From positions 1 through 34,487 of the forward strand of contig JAIPKB010000036.1 of the NCBI GenBank assembly GCA_021733795.1: 34,487 nucleotides of DNA, in the 5' to 3' direction. The notes beneath the pieces were generated by a model. It made no database searches. It had not been told where the DNA came from and worked only from the letters and a program-made list of their open reading frames with translations. Position 1 is the stretch's first letter; each line of letters opens with the position of its first letter. This document shows, one piece after another, positions 26,262 to 34,487 of the stretch. A program made the translations under genes and the position numbers. The DNA is from Akkermansiaceae bacterium. Its GTDB lineage: Bacteria; Verrucomicrobiota; Verrucomicrobiia; Verrucomicrobiales; Akkermansiaceae.

Positions 26262-28730
26262 ATGCGTGCCTATCCGAAAGCCGATTTTCTGACGACTCTG
26301 CTGTTTGCTGCCCGGAATCTCTGGTTGGCGATGGGCTGCGCCGGATGTTGTGCGGCGCAAGCGGACGTGCTCGATCTTGTTGGGCCGCCGGGCAGCGGGA
26401 CTTTCGGGACGGCGGTATTGAAGCTGCCAAACGGAAACTTCGTGGTAACCGACCCGGGCTACGACCTTCCCGGAGTGGCCTCCGATGTCGGCGCGGTGTA
26501 TCTTTTCAACCCGCGGGGCGAGCAGATCAGCAAGCTAACGGGATCCACCTATCTTGACGCGGTCGGTTCCGGCGGGGTCTTCATCGTCGGGTCGGGAAAT
26601 TTCGTCGTCCGAAGCCCGGATTGGTCCGCCGGTGAGCAGCGGCACGATGCCGGTGCCGTGACCTGGGGTAGTGGGACGACCGGAGTTTCCGGGATTGTTT
26701 CCCCGGCGAATTCGCTCGTCGGCACCAAGGCGAATGATCGGGTCGGGTCGGCCGGCATTTACTTTGGCGGCATCACGCTGCTGGCGAATGGCCACTATGT
26801 CGTCAGCAGCCCGGATTGGGGCAGCGGCACGGCGAACAGCGTGGGAGCGGTTACCTGGGGGGATGGGAACGCGGGAGCCAAGGGCGAGGTTTCCGCCGCG
26901 AATTCGCTGGTGGGAAGCACTCTCAACGATCAGATCGGCTATTACCGGGTGATCCCACTGCCGAATGGCAACTACGTCATGCGCAATCAGAGATGGGACA
27001 ATGGCGCAGCGGTCGATGCCGGAGCGGTGACGTGGGGCGATGGTCACTCGGGCTCGGCAGGCGTCGTGTCCGCCGCAAACTCGCTGGTCGGCTCGACGAC
27101 CGGGGACAAGGTGGGATTCGAAGAAACCTTCCAACCCGGCATCACGGTGCTGAAAAATGGCAACTATGTGGTGACTTGTTCGATGTGGGACAACGGGGCG
27201 GCCACCGACGCCGGATCGGTCACCTGGGCGAATGGCGCCACCGGGCGGGCGGGCGTGATCTCCGCAGCCAATTCGGTCGTTGGCACCACGGCGAGAGATT
27301 TCTATTTCTACATGACCGTGACCGAGTTGACCAACGGCAACTATGTGGTCTGCCTGCCCATGTGGGACAATGGCGCGGTGGTTGATGCCGGAGCGGCGAT
27401 GTGGTGCCATGGTGGCCAGGGCCGGACCGGGACGGTGTCGTCCGCCAACGCCCTGGTCGGCAATGCGGCCAATTCCAGGATCGGTCACTACGATGCGGTC
27501 ACTCCGCTGACCAACGGCAACTATGTGGTGTGCAGCCCGATTTGGAAGGAAGCTGGCGGCGTCAGTGTCAGTGCGGTCACTTGGTGCGACGGCACCACCG
27601 GGAGAAGCGGGACAATCACTGCGGCCAATTCGCTCGTCGGCTCGACTGCCGGTGACCAGCTCGGTGAACGGTTCGGTGACCAAGAAGGCCTGATCGCATT
27701 GCCCGGTGGCAACTATTTGGTCCACAGCTACTTTTGGGACAACGGCACCGCCACCAACGCCGGTGCCGTAACTTGGGGCGACGGCACCACCGGCGTGACC
27801 GGGCCGGTCACTTCCGCCAATTCGTTGGTGGGCAGCACCGCCGGCGACCAGATCGGCTACGACGGCATGGTTATCCTGCCCAACGGCGACTACGTGGTCC
27901 GCAGTTTCCTCTGGGATAACGGAGCCGCTTCGAACGCTGGGGCGGTCACGCTGGGCAATGGAAACGCCGGAGCGACCGGCGTGGTATCCGCCTCCAACTC
28001 GTTGGTCGGCGTCACGGCCGAAGACCGCGTCGGCGAGGGACCGGCACTCGCGGCAGCGGACGGAGCCTACCTTTTCTCCACTCCGAAATGGAACAACGGC
28101 AGCACCTCCGACGCCGGAGCCGTCATGCTGCTGCAACCCGGGCAGGCGGCGGCGGGCGGGCTTTCCCCTGCCGCAGGCGTGCCGGGCACGGTGGCCATCC
28201 GCGGCAGCAGCCTGTCATTTGACTATGACGAGAGCCGTGACTACATGATCGTCGGGTGTCCCTACTCGAATGTCGTTAGGTTGTTTTCCTATCACGACAT
28301 CCTATCGCCAACTGACAAATACGAAGTTTGGGCAGCCGCTGCCGGGCTCTCCGGCAGTGATGCCTTGCCGCAGGGAACTCCATTTGTGGACGGGGTGGAG
28401 AACCTGCTGAAGTATGCCTTCAACATGAACGGTGCCGCCGACGACGGCTCGTTGCCTGCCTCGGGTGCCGCCACGACAGGGTTGCCGCGCTTGAGCGTCC
28501 GAGGGAGCGGCGACATGAGAGTCTTGCGCGTCGAGTATCTGCGCCGGAAAAACAGCGGCCTGATCTACCTGCCGCAATTCGCCGCCGATCTCGCCGCCTT
28601 TGCACCCATGACGGGAGCTGAAAGCACCGAATCCGTTGACGACTCTTGGGAGCGGGTGACCGTCGAGCAACCGGCCGATCCGGCCATCTGGCCACGCTTG
28701 TTTGGAATCGTCGAGGTGACCTTGCCTTGA
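26262..28730 (+). CDS. Exported protein built from ~60-80-residue 'WDNG / GAVTW / NSLVG' repeats
   Basis: 822 residues. A likely signal peptide ends near AAQA (~34). Residues ~45-620 contain about eight to nine repeats with the pattern (L/I)xNGNYVV-xSPxWDNG-(A/T)xxAGAVTWGDG-xxGxxGxVSxANSLVGSTxxDxIG. This matches what I recall of the DUF5650 repeat of large bacterial surface or secreted proteins and suggests a beta-propeller or solenoid. The NSLVG element occurs eight times. The C-terminal ~150 residues (YEVWAAAAGLSG…DGVENLLKYAFNMN) are a tail common on Verrucomicrobial exoproteins. Function unknown; binding or structural role likely. The next gene starts 3 bases after its stop, so the two are probably cotranscribed. 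Confidence 0.82.
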   Translation: MRAYPKADFLTTLLFAARNLWLAMGCAGCCAAQADVLDLVGPPGSGTFGTAVLKLPNGNFVVTDPGYDLPGVASDVGAVYLFNPRGEQISKLTGSTYLDAVGSGGVFIVGSGNFVVRSPDWSAGEQRHDAGAVTWGSGTTGVSGIVSPANSLVGTKANDRVGSAGIYFGGITLLANGHYVVSSPDWGSGTANSVGAVTWGDGNAGAKGEVSAANSLVGSTLNDQIGYYRVIPLPNGNYVMRNQRWDNGAAVDAGAVTWGDGHSGSAGVVSAANSLVGSTTGDKVGFEETFQPGITVLKNGNYVVTCSMWDNGAATDAGSVTWANGATGRAGVISAANSVVGTTARDFYFYMTVTELTNGNYVVCLPMWDNGAVVDAGAAMWCHGGQGRTGTVSSANALVGNAANSRIGHYDAVTPLTNGNYVVCSPIWKEAGGVSVSAVTWCDGTTGRSGTITAANSLVGSTAGDQLGERFGDQEGLIALPGGNYLVHSYFWDNGTATNAGAVTWGDGTTGVTGPVTSANSLVGSTAGDQIGYDGMVILPNGDYVVRSFLWDNGAASNAGAVTLGNGNAGATGVVSASNSLVGVTAEDRVGEGPALAAADGAYLFSTPKWNNGSTSDAGAVMLLQPGQAAAGGLSPAAGVPGTVAIRGSSLSFDYDESRDYMIVGCPYSNVVRLFSYHDILSPTDKYEVWAAAAGLSGSDALPQGTPFVDGVENLLKYAFNMNGAADDGSLPASGAATTGLPRLSVRGSGDMRVLRVEYLRRKNSGLIYLPQFAADLAAFAPMTGAESTESVDDSWERVTVEQPADPAIWPRLFGIVEVTLP

Positions 28731-28733
28731 CGC

Positions 28734-29819
28734 GTGGGCGAAATCAGGCTTGCCGATGTGGCCAACAACGGTGAACGTCTCCGGGAATTCCTTCCCTTGG
28801 CCACCGTCCCGGACATTTCCGTCGTGATGCCCTGCTTCAATGCCAGTGGCAGCGTGGTGCGTGCGGTGACGAGCATCCAGGCGCAAACCCATCGCAATTG
28901 GGAGCTGTGGGTCATCGATGACGGCTCCACCGATGACAGCGCGGACCGGGTCGCCGCCATCGCGGAAACCGACCCCCGGGTCCGGCTGGTTAGGAGGCCG
29001 CATCAAGGGGTGGTCGGGGCCTCCAACCACGGGCTCTCGCTGGCAGGCGCGCGTTTCATCGCCCGGATGGACGCGGATGACGTGTCGCTGCCGCGACGGT
29101 TTGAACGGCAGTTGCAAACCCTAACCGATCAACCCGCGCTGGATGCGGTTTCCTGTCTCACCCGCTTCGCCGGCGACGCCGCGAGGGCCGGCGGCTACGC
29201 TCATCATGTGGCATGGACGAATCAGGCGTTGGAACCGGAAAGAATCGCTCTGAATCGCTTCATCGACCTACCGGTGCCGCATCCGACGCTGATGTTCCGG
29301 CGCGGGCTGTTGGAGACCTGCGGCGGCTATCGCGCGGGGGATTTTCCCGAGGACTACGAGCTGGTCCTGCGCTGGATTTCCCGCGGTGTTCGGATTGGCA
29401 AAGTCAACGAAGTATTGTTCGACTGGCATGATCCGCCCCAGCGCTTGTCGAGAAATGACCCGCGGTATGCGATGGAGGCGTTTCACCGCTGCAAGGCTCC
29501 CTACCTCGCCCAAGCCATCGCCGCCAGCGGCGGCGCGGAACGCGAGCTGTGGGTCTGGGGTGCGGGACGCCCCGCCCGCAAGTGCGCCCGACCACTCGAA
29601 CAGGCGTGGAAACCCTCCGCCGGCTTCATCGACATCGATCCCCGCAAAATCGGCCGGATGATCCAGGGCCGCCCGGTGGTTTCCTCAGCCGATCTGCCGC
29701 CGGCTGACACCGCGGTGATCGTCAGTACCGTGGCAACCCGTGGCGCCGGGGAGGTCATTCGTGGTGAACTCACAAACGCGGGCAGGATCGAGGGCCGGGA
29801 CTTCTGGATCGCGGCCTGA
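28734..29819 (+). CDS. Family 2 glycosyltransferase with C-terminal Rossmann-like domain
   Basis: 361 residues from a GTG start 3 bases after the preceding stop. The GT-A domain (about 27-235) has ISVVMPCFNASGSVVRAVTS, IDDGSTDDS (nucleotide-sugar binding, 61-69), and MDADD (DxD-type metal site, 112-116). The C-terminal ~95 residues read as a separate Rossmann-like unit: ELWVWGAGRPARKC, then AGFIDIDPRKIGRMIQGRPV, then GRDFWIAA. Such a unit is seen fused to some GT2 enzymes. It transfers a sugar to an unknown acceptor. The tight spacing suggests it may glycosylate or serve the repeat protein; that is inference. An internal ATG in VVMPCF is inside the fold and unsuitable as start. Confidence 0.85.
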   Translation: MGEIRLADVANNGERLREFLPLATVPDISVVMPCFNASGSVVRAVTSIQAQTHRNWELWVIDDGSTDDSADRVAAIAETDPRVRLVRRPHQGVVGASNHGLSLAGARFIARMDADDVSLPRRFERQLQTLTDQPALDAVSCLTRFAGDAARAGGYAHHVAWTNQALEPERIALNRFIDLPVPHPTLMFRRGLLETCGGYRAGDFPEDYELVLRWISRGVRIGKVNEVLFDWHDPPQRLSRNDPRYAMEAFHRCKAPYLAQAIAASGGAERELWVWGAGRPARKCARPLEQAWKPSAGFIDIDPRKIGRMIQGRPVVSSADLPPADTAVIVSTVATRGAGEVIRGELTNAGRIEGRDFWIAA

Positions 29820-29836
29820 GAGCCGTCTTTAAAATC

Positions 29837-29947
29837 GCAGGGACGCTTTTCCGAACGGTCCGGGCGAATGAACTGAGAATGGAAAAGCCGGAGCGGCTGT
29901 TCATTCGCCACCCATTCTCGCGGACCGTTCGGAAAACCGGTCCCTGC
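29837..29947. repeat. 111-bp nested palindrome, MITE- or REP-like
   Basis: Outer arms GCAGGGAC/GTCCCTGC (29837-29844, 29940-29947) and TTTTCCGAACGGTCCG/CGGACCGTTCGGAAAA (29847-29862, 29921-29936) are perfect inverted repeats. Inside are two further complementary pairs, GGCGAATGAA/TTCATTCGCC (29863-29872, 29900-29909) and GAGAATGG/CCATTCTC (29875-29882, 29912-29919), but in swapped order. A central hairpin AGCCG-GAG-CGGCT lies at 29886-29898. Confidence 0.85.
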
Positions 29948-29978
29948 CTGAGGGATTTTTCAGCCGGGCTCTGAGATT

Positions 29979-29997
29979 GGGCGATGGAGCGCTGGCT
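29979..29997 (+). repeat. 19-bp interspersed repeat GGGCGATGGAGCGCTGGCT, copy 2
   Basis: Identical to 24762-24780; see that entry. Confidence 0.75.
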
Positions 29998-30095
29998 GAT
30001 AGAAGGCGGGGCTGAGTGGAGCGGGGGCGTTCGTCCGCCTGGCTGATGGGGAGGGAGGAACGCGGGGGGGCTTGGCTTCATTGACTCGGTGGGCG

Positions 30096-30176
30096 AGGAT
30101 GCCCACCGGCCTTGAGGAGGGCAGGATGCCCACCCCCCTTGAGGAGGGCAGGATGCCCACCCCCCTTGCAGAGGGC
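30096..30176 (+). repeat. Three tandem 27-bp repeats
   Basis: Units at 30096-30122, 30123-30149 and 30150-30176 begin AGGATGCCCACC and end with a GAGGGC block. They differ at one to three positions. The same family occurs inverted at 24793-24866. Confidence 0.85.
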
Positions 30177-30336
30177 GGGGTTTTCTGAAATGATTCGACT
30201 CCGCGTGTCGTATGACCGACCAGCCCATCGCCCCGAGTTTCAAGCCAAGCACTCCCGCCACCACCGCCACCGCCCGAACCGGCGATCCAGGCCGCCCACT
30301 GGCGATCATTCATTTCATCGACCCATCCAGACCACC

Positions 30337-31695
30337 ATGAATACCCACGAACGATACGTAATCCGCATCGCGCTGGTAGCCGCCCTCGGCGGGCTGCTCT
30401 TCGGCTTTGATACCGCCGTCATTTCCGGTACCACCGAATGGCTCCAGCAGGTCTATCACCTCAGTGATGCCGCGTTGGGATTCACCGTGGCCTGCGCCTT
30501 GATCGGCACGATCATCGGGGCGATCGCCGTGGGCGTCCCCGCCGATCGCATCGGCCGCCGTGACATGTTGATCGGCATTGCGGTGCTCTACTTCATCTCG
30601 GCAATTGGCACGGCTTTGCCATGGAACTGGCAATCATTCCTGTTCTTCCGTTTCGTCGGCGGCCTGGCGGTCGGCGGTGCATCGGTGGTCTCGCCGATGT
30701 ATATCGCCGAGATTTCGCCTGCGGAGAAACGGGGGCGGCTGGTCGCGCTGGCGCAGTTCAACATTGTTTTCGGCATCCTGCTGGCGTTCGCGTCCAACTA
30801 TTTCATCACCCGCATGAACCTGGGAACCTCGGAATGGCGGTGGATGTATGGCGTGGAAGCCATCCCGGCGGCGGCGTTCTTCGCCCTGCTCTTTTTCAAC
30901 CCACGCAGTCCCCGCTGGTTGACCTCGAAGGGACGTCACGACGAGGCACAGGCGGTGATGAACCGCTTGGTGGCGGATCCCGTCGCACGGGACAAGGAAC
31001 TGGCTGAAATCCGCGCCTCACTCGACCTTGAGCATCACAGCGCCCGCGAATCCATTTTCTCGAGACCCTATCTGATGCCGCTGTTTCTCGCCTGCGCGAT
31101 CGCGGTATTCAACCAGGCGTCCGGCATCAACGCCCTGCTCTACTACGCACCGAAAATCTTCAAGCTGACCGGTGCCGCCGGCGAGAGCGCGTTGCTCCAA
31201 TCGGTGCTCATCGGTGTGGTCAATCTGATCTTCACGATGGTGGCGCTCACCGTGATCGACCGCTTCGGGCGCAGGAAATTGATGCTGGTCGGCTCGGTGG
31301 GATATATCATCAGTCTGGGCACGGCGGCGGCGGTGTTTTTTGTGAACGGAGAAAACTTTTCCGCGATGGGCGGCACGATGCTGTTGGGGGCGCTGATGGT
31401 GTTCATTGCGTCGCACGCGTTCGGCCAGGGCGCGGTGATCTGGGTGTTTGTGAGCGAGATTTTTCCCAACCGGGTGCGGGCACGCGGCCTGGCGCTCGCC
31501 TCGTTCTCACTCTGGATCGCCAACGCGATCATCGCCCAGGCATTCCCAATCATGCTCGGCGCGCTCGGGGGCGGTTTGGTGTTTGCGGTGTTCGCGGGTT
31601 TCATGGTCGTGCAACTGGTCTGGGTGATCGCGTTCATGCCGGAAACCAAGGGTATCCCGCTCGAGGGAATCCAAAAGCAAATGCATATCGACTGA
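30337..31695 (+). CDS. Sugar-porter family MFS transporter (sugar:H+ symporter type)
   Basis: 452 residues from the ATG at 30337 (MNTHERYVIRIALVAALGG), with twelve predicted membrane helices. Sugar-porter signatures: GGLLFGFDTAVISG in helix 1, DRIGRRD after helix 2, NPRSPRWL before the central loop, FNQASGINALLYYAPKIF in helix 7 (QxSGINxxxYY), DRFGRRKLM after helix 8, and PETKGIPLE at the end. It should import a monosaccharide such as a hexose, pentose or possibly rhamnose; specificity cannot be read. The upstream open frame to 30112 is repeat sequence and is excluded. No Shine-Dalgarno. It may supply sugar released by the glycosidases of the window, though it is not adjacent to them. Confidence 0.93.
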   Translation: MNTHERYVIRIALVAALGGLLFGFDTAVISGTTEWLQQVYHLSDAALGFTVACALIGTIIGAIAVGVPADRIGRRDMLIGIAVLYFISAIGTALPWNWQSFLFFRFVGGLAVGGASVVSPMYIAEISPAEKRGRLVALAQFNIVFGILLAFASNYFITRMNLGTSEWRWMYGVEAIPAAAFFALLFFNPRSPRWLTSKGRHDEAQAVMNRLVADPVARDKELAEIRASLDLEHHSARESIFSRPYLMPLFLACAIAVFNQASGINALLYYAPKIFKLTGAAGESALLQSVLIGVVNLIFTMVALTVIDRFGRRKLMLVGSVGYIISLGTAAAVFFVNGENFSAMGGTMLLGALMVFIASHAFGQGAVIWVFVSEIFPNRVRARGLALASFSLWIANAIIAQAFPIMLGALGGGLVFAVFAGFMVVQLVWVIAFMPETKGIPLEGIQKQMHID

Positions 31696-31715
31696 GGTTT
31701 TGCCTCACCTCTCAC

Positions 31716-31830
31716 CAGCCCACCGGGCGCGCAGCGGCGAGGCCGCCACGCCCTACCGGTAGGGCGGCTCGGCCTGTCCGTCGTAGTCTTGACGAAGACG
31801 GGCCCCGGGCCGCCCATTTATCCGCCGACA
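31716..31830 (+). repeat. Interspersed GC-rich repeat R1, copy 2
   Basis: It parallels 3353-3445: CAGCCCAC, then GGCCGCCACGCCCT, then the palindromic CCCTACCGGTAGGG, and GGGCCCCGGGCC ahead of GCCCATTTATCCGCC. This copy has an extra ~25 bases (TGTCCGTCGTAGTCTTGACG) in the middle. It lies between two convergent genes, where hairpins of this kind could act as a shared terminator. Confidence 0.6.
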
Positions 31831-31843
31831 GGCGTTGCGAGCC

Positions 31844-34147
31844 TCAAGCCCCGCCATCGCGGATCTGATAGAGGGTGTCGTCGAGGACGAGGTCGAGGTT
31901 GTTGCCGAGAGAGAGCCATTGGCTGGCGGACGGGTGGTCCTTGAGCAGGGCGAAATAGGCGTCGCTGTTGAATTGGATGTTCACCTGTTTCAGGTTGGGA
32001 CGGGCCTGGGTGGTGGAGTCGGTCCAGACTTTGCCGTTTTGATAGAACGCGCGGCCGTTGAGGTTGCGGGCCTGGGTGGCGTAGTTCTGGGATTGGGCGA
32101 TGCGGTAACCGAGGTTGCGGTCGCCGCTGGCGTCCGTTTTGGCGAGTTCATGCTGGACCGGTGCGGCCGCGGGGGCGGCACTGCGCTGGTCCTTGAGTCC
32201 GCCTAGCGACATGGCGTTGGCAGTGGCGCTGCCGCCGCTGCGGGCACTTTCCGCGTGGGCCTCGCGGCCGAGCGAGTCCATCCGGCTCTTGGCCTGGCGG
32301 AGAACATCACCGTCGGTTTCCAGCTCCCGCATGTTGCGTCGGGCGACGGGGACGCCGCGCTTGCGCTCGTCCTCCAGGATGAGATAGGCGGTGTAGGGGG
32401 TGACGATGCCGTATTGGCGGGCGAGGCGGGTGGTTTCTTCGATCAGTTCCGAGGATTCGCCGTGGAGGCGGATTTCATCGAGCAACCAACCGACGCGGCG
32501 GGTGGCCCAGAGCTGGGGGATGTAGTCGTTGCCCGGCGCGGAGCCGGCGAATGTAACATCGGCGATGAATTCGCGGGGCTCACCATTGAAGATGCCGGTG
32601 ATTTTCACGGCGGAGGCACCGGTGCCGGTGTAGCGGCCGAAGACGACGAGCATGTCGCCATTGAAAAGATCAGGCAGGGAGCCGGGCTGGAGCTGGGTGA
32701 TTTGGATTTCGGGATTGGTAAAGGACAGCTTGAGGTTGCTGAACACCGGCTCCTTGATCTTGCTGTAGAAATTGCTGAGTTTCACCTCCAGGTCCTCCTT
32801 TTGAGAGACGTAGGTGCTGATGGCCCTGGTCTCAGTGGCGATCCGGTCGAGCAAATGGGTGTTGACGTCGTCGCCGATACCGAACGAGAAGATGCGGGTG
32901 GCCGACGAGTTATGCTTTTTCACCACATCCACCAGCGGGTCCTCGCGGGTTTCACCTACGGTCGGCAGTCCGTCGGTTAGGAAAATCACCAGATAGGGGC
33001 GGTTGTCGTCCGCGTGGCGCAGGGCGAGGGCCTGGCCCAGGGCGTCACCGATGGCGGTGCCGCCGATCGGTTTGAGTGAGTCAACCATCTCGTTGGCCTT
33101 GGCCAGGTTGGCGGAATCCGCCTTGACCAGTTCTTTGAACCGGCCCTCGGCTTCGGTGGCGAAGCGGATCACTTCGAAGCGGTCATCCGGGTCGAGGTTG
33201 GCGAGGCAGAACTGGAGCGCCTTCTTCGCCTGGTCGAGCTTGCCGCCGGCCATCGAACCGGAGGTGTCCAGCACGAAACAGATGTCCTTGGGTTGCACGG
33301 CGGCGGGGGTGGTGAGGCCGGGCGAGGCGAGCAGCAGGAAATGGCCGTCCTTCTCACCCGCCTGGCGGGCGCACAGCAGATCCACCCCGAGCGGATTGGG
33401 CGTGCGGGAGAAGACGATTTTGAAATCCGAGTCCGGGCGCACGTCGCGCGCCTCGAAGCCGATGATGGCGGATGTTTGGTCGTGGCGTTTGATCTCGGTC
33501 TCGTGGCTCGGGCAGTAGAGGGTTTTGAGTGGGGTTTTGGAGTGGATGCTCACCTTGACCGACACATCCTTGATGAGGGTGGAGCTGAACTTCTCGGTGT
33601 TGAGCGGATAGAGATATTCCACCAAGCCACCCTCGTCCTTGAGCAACTGGGTGTAGCTGATCCTGATCCGCTTGTTGGAGCGCGGTTCGATCGGATAGAT
33701 GCGGACCTTGAAGGCATCCCGGCCGACGTATTCGAGCAAGGCCGGGTCTTTCATCTGGCGGACGATGTTTTCATAGAGCGAGCGCGCCTTGTCGGCGGAC
33801 AGCAGCTCGGCCTCGGTCATGGTGCCGTCGATGTCCATCGCAAACTTGTCGATGTGGGCGCCGGGCGGCAATGGAAAGATATAGGTGCCTTCGAGGCGGG
33901 CGTTGTTAGGGTTGTGGAACTCCTGATCGATGGAGGTGGTGGCGGTCAGTTCGTTGATCTCCACGCTGACGCGGTGATGGTTCACCGCCAGCGGGGCGAA
34001 CGAGAAATGGCCGGGCGGCACAACGGGCATGTGATGCGGGCCGGGCCGTCCCCACGGTGGGTGGACGATGATCAGTCCATCGGCAAAGGCGGAGCTGGCC
34101 ACGGCGAGACCGGCGACAGCGAACAGGGCGGATTTGAGCGAGGTCAT
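31844..34147 (-). CDS. Exported VIT and von Willebrand factor A domain protein
   Basis: 767 residues. A signal peptide ends near 22 (AVASSAFA). A VIT domain (about 48-175) has INELTATTSIDQEFHNPNN, EGTYIFPLPPGAHIDKFAMD and the ARSLYENIVRQMKDPALLEY segment. A VWA domain (about 285-465) has an intact MIDAS: DTSGS (294-298), the Thr in GGTAIGDAL, and the Asp in LTDG. A linker rich in Ala, Ser and Gly (~630-670) precedes a C-terminal region with WTDSTTQARPNLKQVNIQFN. This matches the inter-alpha-trypsin-inhibitor-heavy-chain-like bacterial family. The role is probably metal-dependent protein binding at the cell envelope; the partner is unknown. A Gly/Pro/His-rich patch (PPWGRPGPHHMP) follows the signal. 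Convergent with the transporter gene. Confidence 0.92.
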   Translation of the reverse strand: MTSLKSALFAVAGLAVASSAFADGLIIVHPPWGRPGPHHMPVVPPGHFSFAPLAVNHHRVSVEINELTATTSIDQEFHNPNNARLEGTYIFPLPPGAHIDKFAMDIDGTMTEAELLSADKARSLYENIVRQMKDPALLEYVGRDAFKVRIYPIEPRSNKRIRISYTQLLKDEGGLVEYLYPLNTEKFSSTLIKDVSVKVSIHSKTPLKTLYCPSHETEIKRHDQTSAIIGFEARDVRPDSDFKIVFSRTPNPLGVDLLCARQAGEKDGHFLLLASPGLTTPAAVQPKDICFVLDTSGSMAGGKLDQAKKALQFCLANLDPDDRFEVIRFATEAEGRFKELVKADSANLAKANEMVDSLKPIGGTAIGDALGQALALRHADDNRPYLVIFLTDGLPTVGETREDPLVDVVKKHNSSATRIFSFGIGDDVNTHLLDRIATETRAISTYVSQKEDLEVKLSNFYSKIKEPVFSNLKLSFTNPEIQITQLQPGSLPDLFNGDMLVVFGRYTGTGASAVKITGIFNGEPREFIADVTFAGSAPGNDYIPQLWATRRVGWLLDEIRLHGESSELIEETTRLARQYGIVTPYTAYLILEDERKRGVPVARRNMRELETDGDVLRQAKSRMDSLGREAHAESARSGGSATANAMSLGGLKDQRSAAPAAAPVQHELAKTDASGDRNLGYRIAQSQNYATQARNLNGRAFYQNGKVWTDSTTQARPNLKQVNIQFNSDAYFALLKDHPSASQWLSLGNNLDLVLDDTLYQIRDGGA

Positions 34148-34210
34148 GGCCGCATCCTGCCACAGTTTGGGGCGGGCGTCTGTAAAGGGATGGTAAATTT
34201 ATGGCACTTC

Positions 34211-34487
34211 CTACGGCCAGTGGGTGATGGAGCGGAGGAAGGCGAGGCGTTGGTCGATATCGGCGCGGGTGATTTCCTGCAGGCGACGGGTCGAGAATGC
34301 CTCGCAGGTGAACGAGGCGACCACCGAGCCCTCGACCACCGCCTGGCGGATTTCATCGAAAGTGAAGTCGGTGCGGCCGGTGGCGGCCAGAAATCCGGCG
34401 AGCGCGCCGAGGAAGGAGTCCCCGGCACCGGTGGGATCGGCCACTTCGTGGAGCGGAAAGGCGGCGCAGCGGAAGAAGTTTTCCGCA
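34211..34487 (-). CDS. PfkB-family sugar kinase, C-terminal part (5' end outside window)
   Basis: The minus-strand frame runs from the window edge to the TAG at 34211-34213. It contains the second PfkB signature ADPTGAGDSFLGALAGFLA, with the catalytic Asp in GAGD and the anion-hole glycines. The last helices (GSVVASFTCEAFST) follow. About 92 codons are visible, roughly the last third of a normal ~300-residue kinase. The substrate (a sugar or nucleoside) cannot be told from this part. It precedes the VIT/VWA gene on the same strand with a ~64-bp gap. Confidence 0.9.
   Translation of the reverse strand, partial: AENFFRCAAFPLHEVADPTGAGDSFLGALAGFLAATGRTDFTFDEIRQAVVEGSVVASFTCEAFSTRRLQEITRADIDQRLAFLRSITHWP

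Larger units (their letters stand above)
29820..30336. other. Intergenic region with palindrome and tandem repeats before the sugar-porter gene
   Basis: About 517 bases without a supported gene. It contains the nested palindrome 29837-29947, the 19-bp repeat 29979-29997 and the 27-bp tandem array 30096-30176. The last ~150 bases before the MFS start presumably hold its promoter, but I could not identify boxes with confidence. Confidence 0.5.

Noticed and set aside
26535..28136. 533-codon minus-strand open frame
   Set aside because: It mirrors the repeats of the plus-strand repeat protein; its own periodicity is a by-product of those repeats.
30096..30176. CRISPR array
   Set aside because: The units are contiguous 27-bp tandem repeats without variable spacers, and no cas genes are present.

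Overview
The window looks like a chromosomal segment of a GC-rich Verrucomicrobiota bacterium, of the Verrucomicrobiales / Luteolibacter-Haloferula type. That placement is my inference. It rests on LamG-bearing exported enzymes, a 1397-residue autotransporter-type beta-strand-repeat protein, lamin-tail/DNRLRE and 3-keto-disaccharide hydrolase (DUF1080) remnants, a membrane pyrophosphatase, almost no Shine-Dalgarno sequences, and several families of short interspersed repeats between genes. I see no rRNA, tRNA, CRISPR array or prophage.

Layout. Bases 1-4513: an IS91-like transposase fragment, a LamG-domain remnant, an intact exported GH43 enzyme (726-3167) and a decayed lamin-tail/DNRLRE surface-protein gene. 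Bases 4782-9729: the K+-dependent-type membrane pyrophosphatase hppA (minus strand), a Pro/Ala-rich single-pass membrane protein, a tiny hydrophobic ORF and an M23 metallopeptidase. Bases 9771-21934, all on the minus strand and read right to left: a LamG-sensor histidine kinase, its LuxR-type response regulator, the 1397-residue surface protein, a GH78 alpha-L-rhamnosidase and a class-C beta-lactamase-fold serine hydrolase. The kinase/regulator and rhamnosidase/hydrolase pairs each share an ATGA stop/start overlap. Bases 22088-24710: a DUF1080 remnant and recQ. Bases 24711-25970: repeat-rich DNA followed by a vapBC-type toxin-antitoxin pair. Bases 26262-29819: a repeat-built exported protein and a family 2 glycosyltransferase. 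Bases 29820-30336: a nested palindrome and a 27-bp tandem repeat. The window closes with a sugar-porter MFS gene, a VIT/VWA protein (minus) and the 3' part of a PfkB-type sugar kinase (minus).

How the genes may work together. The GH43 enzyme, rhamnosidase, serine hydrolase, sugar porter and PfkB kinase would suit a lifestyle of degrading branched, rhamnose-containing plant or algal polysaccharides. The most system-like part is the minus-strand block 9771-21934, where a two-component system with a carbohydrate-binding-type sensor precedes a surface adhesin-like protein, a rhamnosidase and a hydrolase. I read it as a candidate regulated glycan-use locus. It has no SusC/SusD pair and its sensor differs from the Bacteroides hybrid regulators. 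Co-regulation is inferred from order and strand only.
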